Both the position numbers and the translations under genes were made by a program. 64,000 nucleotides of DNA from Pelobates cultripes (Eukaryota; Chordata; Amphibia; Anura; Pelobatidae), in the NCBI GenBank assembly GCA_933207985.1, contig OW240917.1, positions 111,076,522 to 111,140,521 of the forward strand. Direction: 5' to 3'. The notes beneath the pieces were generated by a model, which worked only from the letters and a program-made list of their open reading frames with translations, did no database searches and was not told the origin of the DNA. How positions within the stretch are numbered: position 1 is the stretch's first letter; each line of letters starts with the position of its first letter. This document shows, piece after piece, positions 12,416 to 26,200 of this stretch.

Positions 12416-13203
12416 GCCTCCAGTAACCCACAATAAAAAAAAAATACCCGACCTATCCCCCCTGAACCTAATACCGAGAGGGGAAGGAAATAAAATAAAT
12501 ACCTGGAAAATAAAAAATTAATACTTTCCATTAGATATCTTCTTTTTTCGGCCCCCAAAATGGGCAAATAAAAATAAACTATTATGTTTAAAAAAAAAAA
12601 AAAAAAACAAACGCAAAAAAAGGAGCCGGAATTTTTTTTTATAGATTGAGACACTGTTAAGAAGACATGCCTCTACTCACGGCATGGTCTGTAGGGGCAG
12701 GAGGGAGGATATAACCTCTCTTACACTAATATGAGGTCATATTGAGGGGGGTATTGAGGGATTTATGAAGCGGCAGGGAGCACACCGCCGCTTCTAATTT
12801 TAACTATTACACAGGGGGAGCTGTAATAAACTAAACGTAAGTACAAAGAACGAATTGCAGGACAAAATTACATCCAACAAGCATTTCAGTCTTCATTAAG
12901 TTTGTTGTAATTTCTATTCGTTCATTCGTCTTTCAGAAACGAATGCCCCAGTCTAGTGGCTAGGGCTGCACAAACAGAAGCTTCAGAATTGAGCTGTGGG
13001 ACTGTATGGATATAATCTATAGAGCAAAACTACTTCATTAAGCTAAAGTTATTTTGGTGCTTGGAGTGTCCCTGTAAATATTCTGGTTTTGTGTTGGAGG
13101 AATGCTATCTGCATTTATACATATAATCGTAAGTACAGAAATTTAAAAATTGTTCATGTTTATCTATAATAAAGCTATTTCTGACACTTGCTTTTTGTTC
13201 TAG

Positions 13204-13245
13204 ATCATCTGAAATCAACAAGCTGCTAATGAAAGTGTCATCAGA
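13204..13245 (+). other. SEC24D: SEC24D 5' UTR portion of the first coding exon
   Basis: A pyrimidine-rich acceptor (ctttttgttctag) ends at 13203, and 42 bases follow before the ATG at 13246. No other ATG precedes it in this exon. The 5' UTR is therefore split by an intron, so a further non-coding exon lies upstream. The ATG context (tcagaATGa) has A at -3 counted loosely and is acceptable rather than strong. Confidence 0.8.
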
Positions 13246-13402
13246 ATGAGTCAACAAGGCTATATTGCATCTCCACCTTACTCTCAGCCTCAGCCGGGGC
13301 TTGGACGGTATCCCCCTGGATTTGGGACACCAGCACCAGTAATGTCTCCTACCTATGGACACTATGGTGGCTCAAGTCCTAGTGGTCCTCCAACCCAGCC
13401 AA
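13246..13402 (+). CDS. SEC24D: SEC24D coding exon 1
   Basis: 157 nt encode 52 residues plus one base. The peptide starts [20 protein letters not shown] and continues through a Tyr/Pro/Gly-rich stretch ending [12 protein letters not shown]. The donor is A|GTAAGT at 13403. The frame stays open a short way into the intron, but the donor matches consensus and the next exon picks up the phase. Confidence 0.93.
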
Positions 13403-14236
13403 GTAAGTATATACATTCCATTAAACAGTGACGGGACAGCGCTCCTTGTTATGACGCTGTACAGATCAATCCTTAAGGTTGGTGCTCCTGAATCAAAGGG
13501 CTGGATAACACCCAAAAATCACTCTTGCAATCATGGATAGAAATTCCAGCATTGTAGCTTCAGAAGGCCACAAAAACCTGATTGTTCTTATAATGTGTTT
13601 TTATGTACATAGATGTGTTTTGTTAATACAAATGACATCATAGCATTAACTGGTCTCTTGTTCTGTGTTCCCTTGTATTTACATTTTATGTAGCTAGCTA
13701 AATCAGGAATACTGAAAACAGTTTGCAACAAATATTTGTATCTGTTTCTGTTTTATAGCCAGATCTGTTTAGCTGATCTATTTCTTGATAAAAAAAATTT
13801 CAAATGAGTCTCTCTTAGCAATTTAATTTGTAAGAATTTTAAAATATTTTAAACTTGTCTATTGCAAAACTTATTTTTTCAAATTTTTGCTTGCAATATA
13901 TGGTATCTCACCATAGTTCACTATTTGGTAAATAAACCCCTTAGTTCTGCACAACACAGTTATTTTTTTTATTGGATTATGGCCAGATACACACTGGCAG
14001 TCATTTTAATTCACCCGTACTTAGGTTCTTTATCATTGAACCATTGGTAATCGACTCCCACATGTCCACAGCTCTTTTTATTTCATTTTATTCTTGGGTA
14101 ACTGTAGTAGCTTCCAAAAATATGGCAGTGGTCTTTAGAGGGCCAGGTAGTTGTGGGCACATGCCAAACATGGTTCACCTCCAAAGTACTATTAATGTAA
14201 TAATCCTTTCATCAAGTTTTGAAAAACAAATGCTAA

Positions 14237-14299
<63 letters not shown>

Positions 14300-17200
14300 A
14301 CAAAAACAAATGAGAACTTACTCCTACCTTTAGTATATGACAGAATCCTTCAGCCATATATACTGATCAGGCACACTATCAAAACCACCTTCCTAATATT
14401 GTGTAGGTCCCCTCTTGCTTCCAAAACATCTTTGATGTGTCGAGGCATTGACTCCACAAGACCTCTGAACATGTCCTATGGTATCTGGCACCAAAACATT
14501 ATTAGCAAATCCTTTAAGTTGTCAGTTGGGGCATGCGTGGATAGGATTTGTGAACAGAACCCATAGTCGCTTATGTGACTTTGTAAATATTTTAAATCCT
14601 GTGTCTTCCAGGCATAGTATCTAAACTTAAGGCTTTAGTAAACTAATGGTTAATAAAATTTGGGATGGATTTTCTTATTCCAGCAGCGTTAAAGTCTTCT
14701 ATGCCCTTTGGAGCACCACCACCACTCAACTCTCCACCACCCTCTCAAAATAATTTGCAGAATGGTGCAAACTTCCCTGGAAACATAATGCAAAGGTATT
14801 TTCTTTATTTGGAACCTATAATTATTATTGAATAACAATTTTTAAATATATATTTTTCAGAAATGATTAAAACCAATTGTATCTATTGTAGAATGCCAGG
14901 AACTCCACCTGGGCCACCACCCAGCAGTAATGCACCTCCATCCTATCCACCATACAGTCATTCTGCACCCCACACAAATAATGCTCCACCTCCTCCTGTC
15001 CATCAATTGACCAACCAGCTCAGCAACATGCAGATAGGTAACTAAGCCATTGTTGATTTTGTTTCTTTTTGTTTATATGTTTATATTGTTTGAGTTTTAT
15101 GTCTGGTTTCGAAGTTGTTTCATCGCATGAGATGAATTCTACAGTCTGGACCAATTTTTTACCGCAGCATATATTTGCAGGTCATCATGGACCCAGTCAT
15201 CCTCAAATGCCACCTCCGCCAGGAATGCCAGGACCTTATTCTAATCAAACTCATCCCATTGCTTCTGGTCCTCTCCTTCCTCCAGGACCTACCAACACCT
15301 TTAATGGTTTACCTTCAGATCCACTTTTACCTCCAACAAGCATGCAAGATGGAATTATTGCACATCAAAATTCCCAGTCACAACTACAGGGACAGTCCCC
15401 AAATCCTGGATATACTCTACAAAATGGTAAGGAAACCTTGGCTTTATTTATTTACTTTTCATACCTTTGCAATATTTTTTCTTTATCTGTGCTATGTGAA
15501 CGAATACCTAGAATAGAATGATGAGGAATTAGTCACAAGCAGTGAATGTTGTAAAGCATTCAGCATATTTGTTAAATAGTTAACGTAAGTGTCTGGAACA
15601 TCAGGTTTAAGTAGAATTAGTTTTCAAAGATACACCAGCTTGCAAAAATAGCTAAGTTTAAAGTTTTTACAAATCAGCTTTTCTGACCCATATGTTGCTA
15701 CTTGGAAGTGGACCATTTTTAGTGAGTGAGGTCCTTACATTTGGAATCTCTTTCTGAATGGTATAAACTAAACCAGTAACGGAGATACCACAATGTCCAG
15801 CTGTCCTGTTCCTGAACTAAGTGCACCAGAAGTAATCCTGTACCATGTACTAAATGCTCAAGTAAACCACTCACTGGCGCATGTTGCTTGCTTCTTTTTA
15901 CACGCTTTAGATCCTGGGCCAAATATTCGTTCCAGATGCTCCAAGGCCTAAAATATGTCCTTTGTGAACAGTGCATGCTCCAAAAATAAACTGTCATGTT
16001 ATAGCCCAAGAGTAACAAAATATGACCCATACATGTGCAGAGGTGCTTCAAAGTCTATGCATTTAATTTGCATACATTTACCTTACTTATGGAAAACATG
16101 GAATGTATTGCCTCTGTTTCATCATCATTACTTTGTTCAAACGCAATATTGGAGGTGTAGACTGTAGTTGAATTTAGATACACTTATAGGTGAAAAGTTA
16201 TAATGTTTGTGATGCTAGGACAGATGCCTTGGGATTGTCTTTTTTTACCCTTATGATGTTGGATGAGGACTGTTTTCCCACTGAGCCTTCCGAGTATTTT
16301 GTGTACACACACAGCCTGCTCACGCCATTTAAATCAATCCCTTTCAGTAGCAGGGCATTGCTGTGAGCATGCACAAACATAGCAAACATCTTTGCCTAGA
16401 CCAGAGCACAATGCACAGAGATTTTTGTCTACAAAGGCGAAGACGCATTTTGCCGTCCCCAAAATTCGTCTACACCTGTGTATCTATTAAACCCTTTTTG
16501 CATATCGTTTTTTTTTTTCAATTCTTTATTTTTGACGTGCATGAGAGTAACAGGCATTCGCACTATGCCACAACAGCAAAAGCAAGACGAGTTTTAACAT
16601 TAAGCTGAACAGTGGAGGCATATAGGCAAAACTGCACACATTTTTTGTTAGGAAATCAAGAGTGGTGCACCTTTAAAACATAGATACAGTATCAATAAAA
16701 ATAAACAAATCAATAAAATAACAGCAAGCTTGATCATGTAGGTAGTACATGGTTAAGCTACACATTTTCCATAGGTACACAGGATGATGCTATTAAATAT
16801 GAGTAACCAAAAAGAATAATTTTGCTTGTATGGGTAGATGGTCCGGTGACTCTCACGGGCCCCCTCTCACCCTGATAGCCGTAGTCGGTTGATTTGTCAT
16901 TGGACACGCAGTGGAGGTTCTCCGCCGGGGTCAGTGGCGGGACAGGAGCTCGTATAGGCTCTGTGGTGCGGAAACAGTTGGTGAAGTGCCATGAGTCGCC
17001 GCCATTTTGCCAGGTAGGCTTTGGGTGGTCCATGCGCCTTAGTAGGCCGCAGCCCCCAAAGCCTCGTATTCTCTCCAGGGGGTCCTAAACTCCCGATCTC
17101 AGGGTCTGCTACCTCTGCTACAGCCGTGTGAGTATCTCGTAGGTTTGTTTTGGGTTAAAAGCTATCAATTGTAGCCTAAGAGGCCAGATTTCTCCAGAGC

Positions 17201-20200
17201 CTCTCCTGCATGCAACCGGTCAGCATGGCGGTCCGGCCCTACCCCACCCCCTTTTGCCTATATTACCTTTTGCCCCTTTTGTGCATCTTGACACCTTTTT
17301 TGCTTCTGCTTTCCCTTTTTGCATATTGTATCCCCTGTTTGTCATTCTTTTCATGCTTTTGAGTGTGTATCTCACCTTTGCTCCCCTGGGGTCGGCACTA
17401 CGCCTTTAAAATTTTATAAAGCAAAAATCTAGGACAAAAATAAAAAAGTGGAGCAATCAATAAAAACACGTTGGTTTCCATGGTGATCGCTTCATTTTTT
17501 TATAACACATCCTAAGAATTGCTCATCATACATACTATAATTCCAATATACCCTTTTACACAGTGTGAACTGATAAGTATTAATGGTTTAAATTCTTCTG
17601 ATTTTGTCCACAGAAAGTCTTCTTTTTGCTGCTTGCACCTATGTTACCATTATATGATTGCAATTTGAATGTGTAATATTTGATATTACAGCAAGCAACT
17701 ATGGTGCACAGTTACCCGGACCTCCAATGGCATACCCTGGTGGATTTCCTGGAAATCAGCAACAAATGTCTGGCCCACCTCAAAAGAAATTGGACCCAGA
17801 CTCCATCCCCAGTCCTGTAAGTAAATGTATATAAGTATGGAAATCAGTTAGAGGGACACTACAGTTGAATCCAGAGTAGGAAAACCGCACTCCCTTTTAC
17901 AATCCCAATTGCTTAAATGTACCTGAGGTGGGCAAATCCTTAGTGGAGCAATGTGCAAAGAAATGATGTCCAGGCACCTTGTACAGGCCTGCCATCCTTT
18001 TCTTCCAAAGGAACACTAGAGTCACCAAAACAATTTTAGCTTAAAGGGATACTATAGTCACCAAAACAACCTTAACTTAATGACGCACTTTTTGTGTATA
18101 GCTCATGCCTCTGAAATTTCACTGCTCAACTTAAAGCCATTTAGGAACTTTTGTTTCTTTTTATGCCGCCCTAGCCACACCTCCCCTGGCGGTGGCTGAC
18201 ATGTACTGTATTTTGACTGTGACTGGGATGTAACTTACTTTAAAAGTTTTTATCTCCTGCTCTGTAATTTGAGCTGTAACCACACATAGGAGGCTCCTTC
18301 AGGGTCTAACAAGATATTACCGAGCAGGAGATAAGAATTTCTAAAATAAAAAGAATTTGCAATAAAGGAATTGTAAACATTATATCTCATTTACAGGAAG
18401 GTTTAGGTCTAGGGCTGCATAAACAAACTGATTTATCTCCTAAATGACAGAGAATTGAGCAGTGAGACTGCAGGGGCATGATCTATACACCAAAACTGCT
18501 TCATTAAGCTAAAGTTGTTTTAGTGCCTGCAGTGTCTCTTTAGGTTGATTTTACTTATGGAAATACTAGGTGGAAACGAATCCTTTTGAAATGGGTTAAC
18601 ACACCTACAGAGGCACTTTTGCTGCAATAACCAAGTAAGACTTGGTTATTCAATCAAATGGAGAGCATTTTATTGGCACAGTGCATCATTTTGCCACACA
18701 TGCACTAGATATGATGCGAGGCGGCAGTGTCGAGACCCGCACACACCACAGGATAGGATATTTAGGTGAACACCTAAATATAGAAAAAATTAGAAAAAAT
18801 CTGGGTGCTAAACAGGTATTAGGTGTAAACAGTTGCTTCACACTCTGGTGTAATCCCCAAATCCACCAACAAGAAACAATGTGTAATAATAAATGAAACA
18901 CCACTTAGAGACAATGGAGAGAATGGTATACAAACTCCTTAAATGTTAGATGGTTCCTCCAAATAATGATGGTAATATGCAAAGGAAAAAAATAAAAAAA
19001 TACAATGATAGTGCAGATGGTTAACAATTATTGATAAAGCACCTCACATCTGCTTAATAAATCCCTTATTCATCTCATAATGTATGAAATTATATATCAT
19101 CATAACAATGATGGGCTTAAAAGACCACTCTAGGCAACCAGACCACTTCAACTTAATGAGGTGGTCTGGGTGCCTGGTCCAGCTAGGGTTAACCCATTTT
19201 TTCATAAACATAGCAGTTTCAGAGAAACTGCTATGTTTATGAATGGGTTAAGCCTTCCCCTATTCCCTCTAGTGGCTGTCTCATTGACAGCCGCTAGAGG
19301 CGCTTGCGTGCTTCTCACTGTGAAAATCACAGTGAGAGCACGCAAGCATCCATAGGAAAGCATTACGAATGCTTTCCTATGTGACCGGCTGAATGCGCGC
19401 GCAGCTCTTGCCGCGCGTGCGCATTCAGCCGACGGGGAGGAGAAGAGGAGGATCGGAGGAGTAGAGCTCCCCGCCCAGCGCTGGAAAAAGGTAAGATTTA
19501 ACCCTTTTCCCCCTTCCAGAGCCGGGCGGGAGGGGCACCCTGAGGGTGGGGGCACCCTCAGGGCACTATAGTGCCAGGAAAACGAGTGTGTTTTCCTGGC
19601 ACTATAGTGGTCCTTTAAACAACCAAATTAAAAAAATTACATGAATTTATTGTCTGCTGCATGCAGAATATGAGATCATAACATAAATACAGAAAAAAAA
19701 AATATTAAAAAGAATAAAAAAAGATAAGGAGGGTGGTTAGCCCCTTACTAGATACGGTGGTGAGTTGAACAGGCTTACGCTGTAACTCACTAAATCAGCT
19801 TGTAATGATAGGGTGGTAGGCAGGCTGTAGGGCACTTTTCCGGCTCGGCTGAATTGTGGATCAAATACTTTGATTAAAGTTTCCAAAAGACTGCTCTGAG
19901 TTCCGTGTGTAACAAGCTCCTCCCCCTTGTGTGACGTCAACGCGTTTCGCCATATAGCGGCTTCCTCAGGACGTGTTCATAACCACCATGTTGGTTGTGG
20001 GCATATAAAGGGTAAAGTCTCTTTTGATAGGTTGTTTCAGATTGTCCCAATTGCAGTGAAATTCATATTAAAGGCAATGTGAGTGTAATTTAAAAGTATA
20101 TATATATATATATATATATGTATTAATTCACAACCTCAATTACATAAAACACAGAGCCTAATAACAAATGTAAAGGAATACAAATTGATTACATATTATG

Positions 20201-23200
20201 ACAATTAATAACAAATACACAAGAGAAAGCTATAAGAGAACGCTATTTGATTCATCACTTATTTAAAGGGGCAGTACTATTTATCGCCCTTAAAGTGACA
20301 TTATATCTTATTTAGTGCAAATCTTACTGTATAATATAAATACATATAGAGTTTCTCAACTCTTATTTCTTCCTGCCCATTCACCTCTAATCCTAATTAA
20401 CAAACTTACTCTATTCGAACAGACATCTAATGCCTCAGTTTGTGCCGTGATTAGTGGCCAGCGGGAGCTCTTAAAGAAGTTGCTGTTGCTATCTATTCTT
20501 TTCTCTAACAATGGTTTTTCCACTTGATGTTTAATCAGAGATTAAAGCAGTACTAATTATTGACACTAATACACAGAACTTTCCATGGCAAAAGAAATCC
20601 CTCTCCCCAGTATATAGGGATTCCATAGGATCAAGTTACCATTTGAATTTGTTCTTAGAATGAGCATAATTAATTTATATAATCTTACTGCTCAACAGAT
20701 ACAAGTGATTGAGAATGATAAAGTCAACCGAGCCGGCCAGCTGTACACGACTAACATCAGGGGACAAGTGCCACCCCTTGTCACCACTGAATGTACAATT
20801 CAAGATCAAGGTAATCATTCCATGTATTTACCAACAAAGAAAATGCTAACCTTTCTGTACAATTCTTACTTTGCTCCCACATTTTATCACAGATATGTGC
20901 TTAACATGATTGTGATTAAAGAACACGGAACACATTATAGAGTGATTGCTTGCAGATTTTATTTTTATAGCATTCATAAACTATGGTGTTGTATCTAAAG
21001 AGGAATTGTAGGGTAAATGTGTGATATGTTTCGATCATTGTGGAACCTGCGAAATGACTGTTGATTGTTCCACTTTTAGAACGAGTTGTCCCACAATTGC
21101 TCTTTGTGAGTAACCTCCTGTAAATTGTTTGGCAGAGTTGAAGCTGTTAGTTTATATAGACTCCTAATTAAATTCTCTGAATTTTCCAGGTAATGCAAGC
21201 CCGCGTTTCATTAGATGCACAACATATTGCTTTCCTACAACCTCTGATATGGCAAAACAGTCTCAGATTCCGCTTGCTGCTGTCATCAAACCTTTAGCTG
21301 TGGTTCCCCAGAATGAGGTAAGAAAATGAGCAGCCAACTAAGCACAAATTATTGATTGGAGCTGAAAACCGGTGATCTCACCGTAAAATAATGTGAAACT
21401 TCATCTCATCTGTAGGAGGGAAAGAAAGAATTCCTGCCACTCTGTGTATAACAGACATAACATTTGTGCTTCTTTGCACAAAAACGCTTCGGCTACTTTT
21501 GTGTAGACTGAGTTATAAAAGCAGAACTAAATATTGTTGTATCCAATGTTATTACAGGACCACTATAGGCACCCAGACCACTTCAGCTCAATGAAGTAGT
21601 CTGGGTACCAGGTCTCCCTAGTTTTAACAAAGAGAACGTTACCTGTGCTCTGGCCTAAATGCCCATGTACATTTAAACAAAATGGAGGCTCTTTAGTTTT
21701 ATTCCAATGGCCATATATATTGAATATTTAAGCTCACCTGCCACGTCAAGGCAAGCCTCAATAGGTGAGTTCCTACACTAGCCATTAGATATGCTGATAT
21801 CAGCCAAGAATCTCCAGTGAGACAGGAAGGGGTATTTTATAATCCCTTTCACATTTAACCCTTTATAGGGCTTCTACACATACAATAAATTTTGCTGGGA
21901 TCAAACAAAGTGTAAACATCTCTAATGAGACAGGAAGGGGTATTTTATAAACCCTTTCACATTTAACCCTTTAAAAGGCTTCTACACATACAATAAACTT
22001 TGCTGGTATCAGACAGTTTAAACATTTCTAATGAGACATGAAAGGGTGTTTTATAAACCCCTTCATACTTAACCCCAAATAGGGCTATAACACATACAAA
22101 TCACCTTGCTGATATCAACTAAAAGGCACATTTCTCTGATGAGACAGAAAGGGGTGCTGTCCCTACATACTTATAAACTCTTTTAACCCTGCAGCTAAAA
22201 ACATAGCAGTTTAAGGATTAGTCCAGCCTCTAGTGGCTGTCTTCCTGACAGCCACTAGAGGCGCTTCCGCGATTTACACCGAGTTAATCCCTCTTTTTGA
22301 CACTGGACGTCCTCACGGAGTCCAGCATCAAATAAGATCCCCATTGAGTAATGCTTTCCTGTGGGCGGGTTTGAATGTGCGAGTGCCTTTGGCCACACAT
22401 GCACATTTGGCTCCACTCAGGAGCAGACATCTGTGGGGAGGAGAGGTCACCAGCGCCTAGGGAGCCCGGCGCTGGATTAAGGTAAGTGGCTGAAGGGGTT
22501 TTATCCCCTTCAACGCCGAGGGAGGGGGGACCCGAGGGAGGGGGCACTCCAAGAGCATATAGTGCCAGGAAAACGGGTTTGTTTTCCTGGCACTATAGGA
22601 TTCCTTTAACACTCAAGCTAAACAACACAAGCAATGCATTTTTCTAGCCAGTCTGTAATTTAGAGGGGGAAAAAATTAGACAAGGCTTTAAATGACTTTA
22701 TTTCAAAATACTACCAGGACCGTCTTTAACGCGGGGCAAATGGAGCAGCTGCCCCGGGCCCTGTTATTGTTGGGGGGCCCAAAGCAGCTGCCCCATTTGC
22801 CCTCTGTTCGCAACAATTATTTTGGGGATCACCGATCCTAAAATAAATTGTTGCAGGCAGCGCATCCACACACTAAGGGGGCCCATCGGGTGTCCCATGC
22901 ACTTAAGGCCACCTGGTGGGCTTGTGTCAACAGGGGCCCAGTCGGGCACTGTGGCCCTTTAACAACGCGACCGGCCCCTTGCTTTTCGTCAGCAGGGGAG
23001 GAAGTGATGGCTGGTCAGAGAACATTGAGCCACGTGGGAGGAAGGAGGACCAGCTGTTCCGGACGGGGCCAGGCCTGGAGAAAGCCAGAGTTCAACTCCC
23101 AGCCACCCCAGCCAGCACACTGGACCCCAGGGAAGCTACCCTCAAGTAAAAGGTAAGAAACTGGAGGGTGGCTATCAATTTGTAAATCTTGGATATGTGT

Positions 23201-26200
23201 CTGTCTGTGTGTTTCAGTATGTCTGTCTGTGTGTATGTGTGCCAGTATGTCTATCTGTCAGTTTATCTGTGTGTGTGTCAGTATGTATGTGTGCCTGTCT
23301 GTCTGTGTATGTGCCAGTATGCATGTCTATGAGTGTGTCTGTATGTCTGTCTGTGTGTGCAAGTATGTATGTGTGTGTATGTGCCAGTATGTCTGTGCTT
23401 GTGTTTGTGTGTATGTATGTGCCAGTATGTCTGTGTGTATGTGTGCCAGTATGTCTCTCTGTCATTATGTGTGTGTGTGCCAGTATGTATCTGTGTATGT
23501 GCCAGTATGTCTGTGCTTGTGTTTGTGTGTATGTATATACCAGTATGTGTGTGTGCCAGTAAGCCTGTTTGTCAGTGTCTATGTGTGTGTCAGTATGTAT
23601 GTCTGTGTGTGTATGTGTGCCAGTATGTCTATCTGTCAATTTATCTATGTGTGTGTCCGTATGTATGTCTGTGTGTATGTGTACTGTTCTGTCTGTGTGT
23701 GCCAGTATGCATGTCTATGAGTGTGTCTGTGTGTCAGTATGCCTGTCTGTGTGTGCAAGTATGTATGTGTGTGTGTGCCAGTATGTGTGTGTGTGTGCCA
23801 GTATGTGTGTGTGTGCCAGTATGTCTCTGTGTATGTGCCAGTATGTCTGTGCTTGTGTTTGTGTGTATGTATGTGCCAGTATGTCTGTGTGTATGTGTGC
23901 CAGTATGTCTCTCTGTCATTATGTCTGTCAGTGTGTCTATGTGTGTGTCAGTATGTCTGTCTGTGCGTCAGTATGTCTGTCTGTGCGTCACTATGTCTGT
24001 ATGTGTGTATGTGTGCCAGTATGTCTATCTGTGTGTCAGTATGTCTGTCTGTGTCTGTGTGTATGTGTGTGTTGGTGTATGTGTTTCTATGTGTCAAAAT
24101 GTCTGTCAGTACATGTCTGTGCATCTGTATCTGTCAGTTTGTGTATCCATATGTTGTCAGTGTGTGTGTGTGTATGTGTGTGTGGGGATGTGCCAGTGTG
24201 TATATATGTGTGTATATCTGTATATAGTCAGTGTGTGTATCTGTGTGTCTGTATCTGCATGTGTGTCAATTTTGTATCTGTGTGTCTGTATGTTCTAATT
24301 GCTTGTATCTGTGTGTCTGCATGTGTCAGTTTGTGTATGTGCATGTGTGTCATTGTTTGTATATGTCTGTCTGTGTATCTGCATGTGTGTCAGTGACAGT
24401 ATCTGTGTGTCTGTATATCTGCAGGTTGTGTATCTGTATGTGTGTCAGTTTGTGTGTGTTTATATCTGTAAGTTAACATTTTGTGTTTCTATATGTAGTC
24501 AGTGTGTGTATCTTTGTATCTGGATGTGTGTCATTGTTTGAATCTGTGTGTGTGTATCTGCATGTGTGTCAGGTTGTGTATCTGTGTCTCTTTATATCTG
24601 CATGTGTATCAATGTGTGTGTGTGTATCACAGTGTGTGTGGCAGTGCATGTGTATATGTGCATACATCTCAGCATTCAAACGCCAACACCACATACGAAC
24701 ACACTACTAAATTCACACAAACATACTCCAACAAAAACATGCTTACATTAAAACACACAAACACTGCTCATTGCTAATTACAACCCTGCAACCAAGGGAC
24801 AATGGTAGAGCCCCATCTGTCAAAGCATTGTTGGAGTTGTATGACAGATCATGATCTACCTTTTGGCCAGCCATGCAATAAGGGGGCCCAAAACAATTAT
24901 TGCACTAGAGCCCCTACTACTTTACGTCTGCCTCTGCGTTGGGATGGGGAGCTTGATTGCATGCCAGGGGGTGGGGGGGATATGGACCCGGGGCCCAAGC
25001 AAATGCTTGCCCAGGGTCCAATCAATATTAAATCCTGACCCTGAAATCTACCAGTGACAAAACACTTGCTACACACCACACCACAATCCCCGAGCATACA
25101 GAATCTTTCTAAAACAAATAAGTTAAAATAAAATATGAAATCCGTAAATTGCTGGATAGTCCTAGTTATCAAATACAAAGTAGAAGAGAAACACACACAC
25201 ATACATCTGTCATTCAAGCATAATGGATAATGAATGACTAGATACTAGATACTGCAAAGTATAGTAAGCAAGCCATTGTCAGATAATAGAACCTGTGTAA
25301 TGCACTTTTGTAAGTCAGGTATTAAGAAAATTATTCATATTGTTAAATAATATCTATGCATAATTGGTGTTTTTGTTCATACATTTGCATAACAGACTTG
25401 TGCACTACATATGAAAAAGTAAAAAAAATGCAAAAGAGTTCCATTTACAATAAAACTCACATTTAAATGGATTTCTGAGTGCGCGATTCTGTGTGTCGAG
25501 GTTAAGTTGTATGATTTACACATACAAAAAAGAAAAAATATTCCAGAGAAATTATCTCTAGAATAATTGGTAGGAAGTCCCTCTATCCACCAAAAAAAAG
25601 TATATATAGAGTGAATTAAAACATAACTTTTATTATTCATAAAGATAAAATATAAACCAAAAAGAAAAAATGATAAAAATCAGTAATTAGATAGGTATGC
25701 AGGCATATCCACTAGTGGTATCCTGTAAATATAAATAAGTATATTATATAGGTATATAGTGCCTACTAATTCATAGGGCAGTATAATATCAATTCATAAA
25801 TACAAGATCTCCACTCACAGGAACAAAATGATGTTATAATAGTATTATTAAATCACTCTCCAGGCAAAATTGTACAATGTATCTTTTATAGTCTAATGCC
25901 ATGCACAGAAAAATGTAGCAGAATGCATCTCATACTCGATGTCTGAGCAAGATTGTCTAAATTAAGAGAAGCCTGAAGTATTCAGAGGTGATTTAAATAT
26001 CAAATAAAAAAAGAGAAAATGAATGGCAGAGAATAGAGGTAGCCCTAATAGAATTAGAAATATCAGGACCAGCCCCTCCCCCCAATAATCATATTCCTTG
26101 TCCCCAATATTACCCCCCAAAAAGAAGTCCAGCCGGAAAACAAATAAATAAAATAAATTAAATAAATTTAAATAAATCCGAACATATCAAATATGGGAGA

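Larger units (their letters stand above)
11742..13077 (+). mobile_element. TTAA-type MITE, family B, with nested insertions
   Basis: The left end TTAAGGGACACTCTTGTCACC and the right end (…gcttggagtgtccctgtaa) are inverted copies. The inside resembles 18041-18543 and 31371-31862. Other repeats, at least 12237-12415, are inserted within, expanding an element of about 500 bases to 1.3 kb. It ends only 126 bases before the first coding exon of SEC24D. Confidence 0.65.
1..13203. other. Upstream flank / 5' intron of SEC24D, repeat-rich, no exon identified
   Basis: No coding exon was recognised here. The non-coding first exon of SEC24D should lie upstream of 13204, but no promoter-like CpG-rich segment was found; the GC-rich patches (8760-8960, 10740-10960, 11250-11400) belong to repeats. 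Bases 391-2099, 2926-4250, 4761-6549 and 7758-8648 contain nothing I recognise beyond AT-rich sequence. Bases about 7000-7757 look like an old interspersed repeat by general resemblance to frog repeats, which I could not confirm. Confidence 0.6.

Noticed and set aside
23197..24541. Open frames up to 321 codons rich in Cys and Val
   Set aside because: They are overlapping translations of the TG-rich tandem array in several frames and both strands, with no codon bias or domain.
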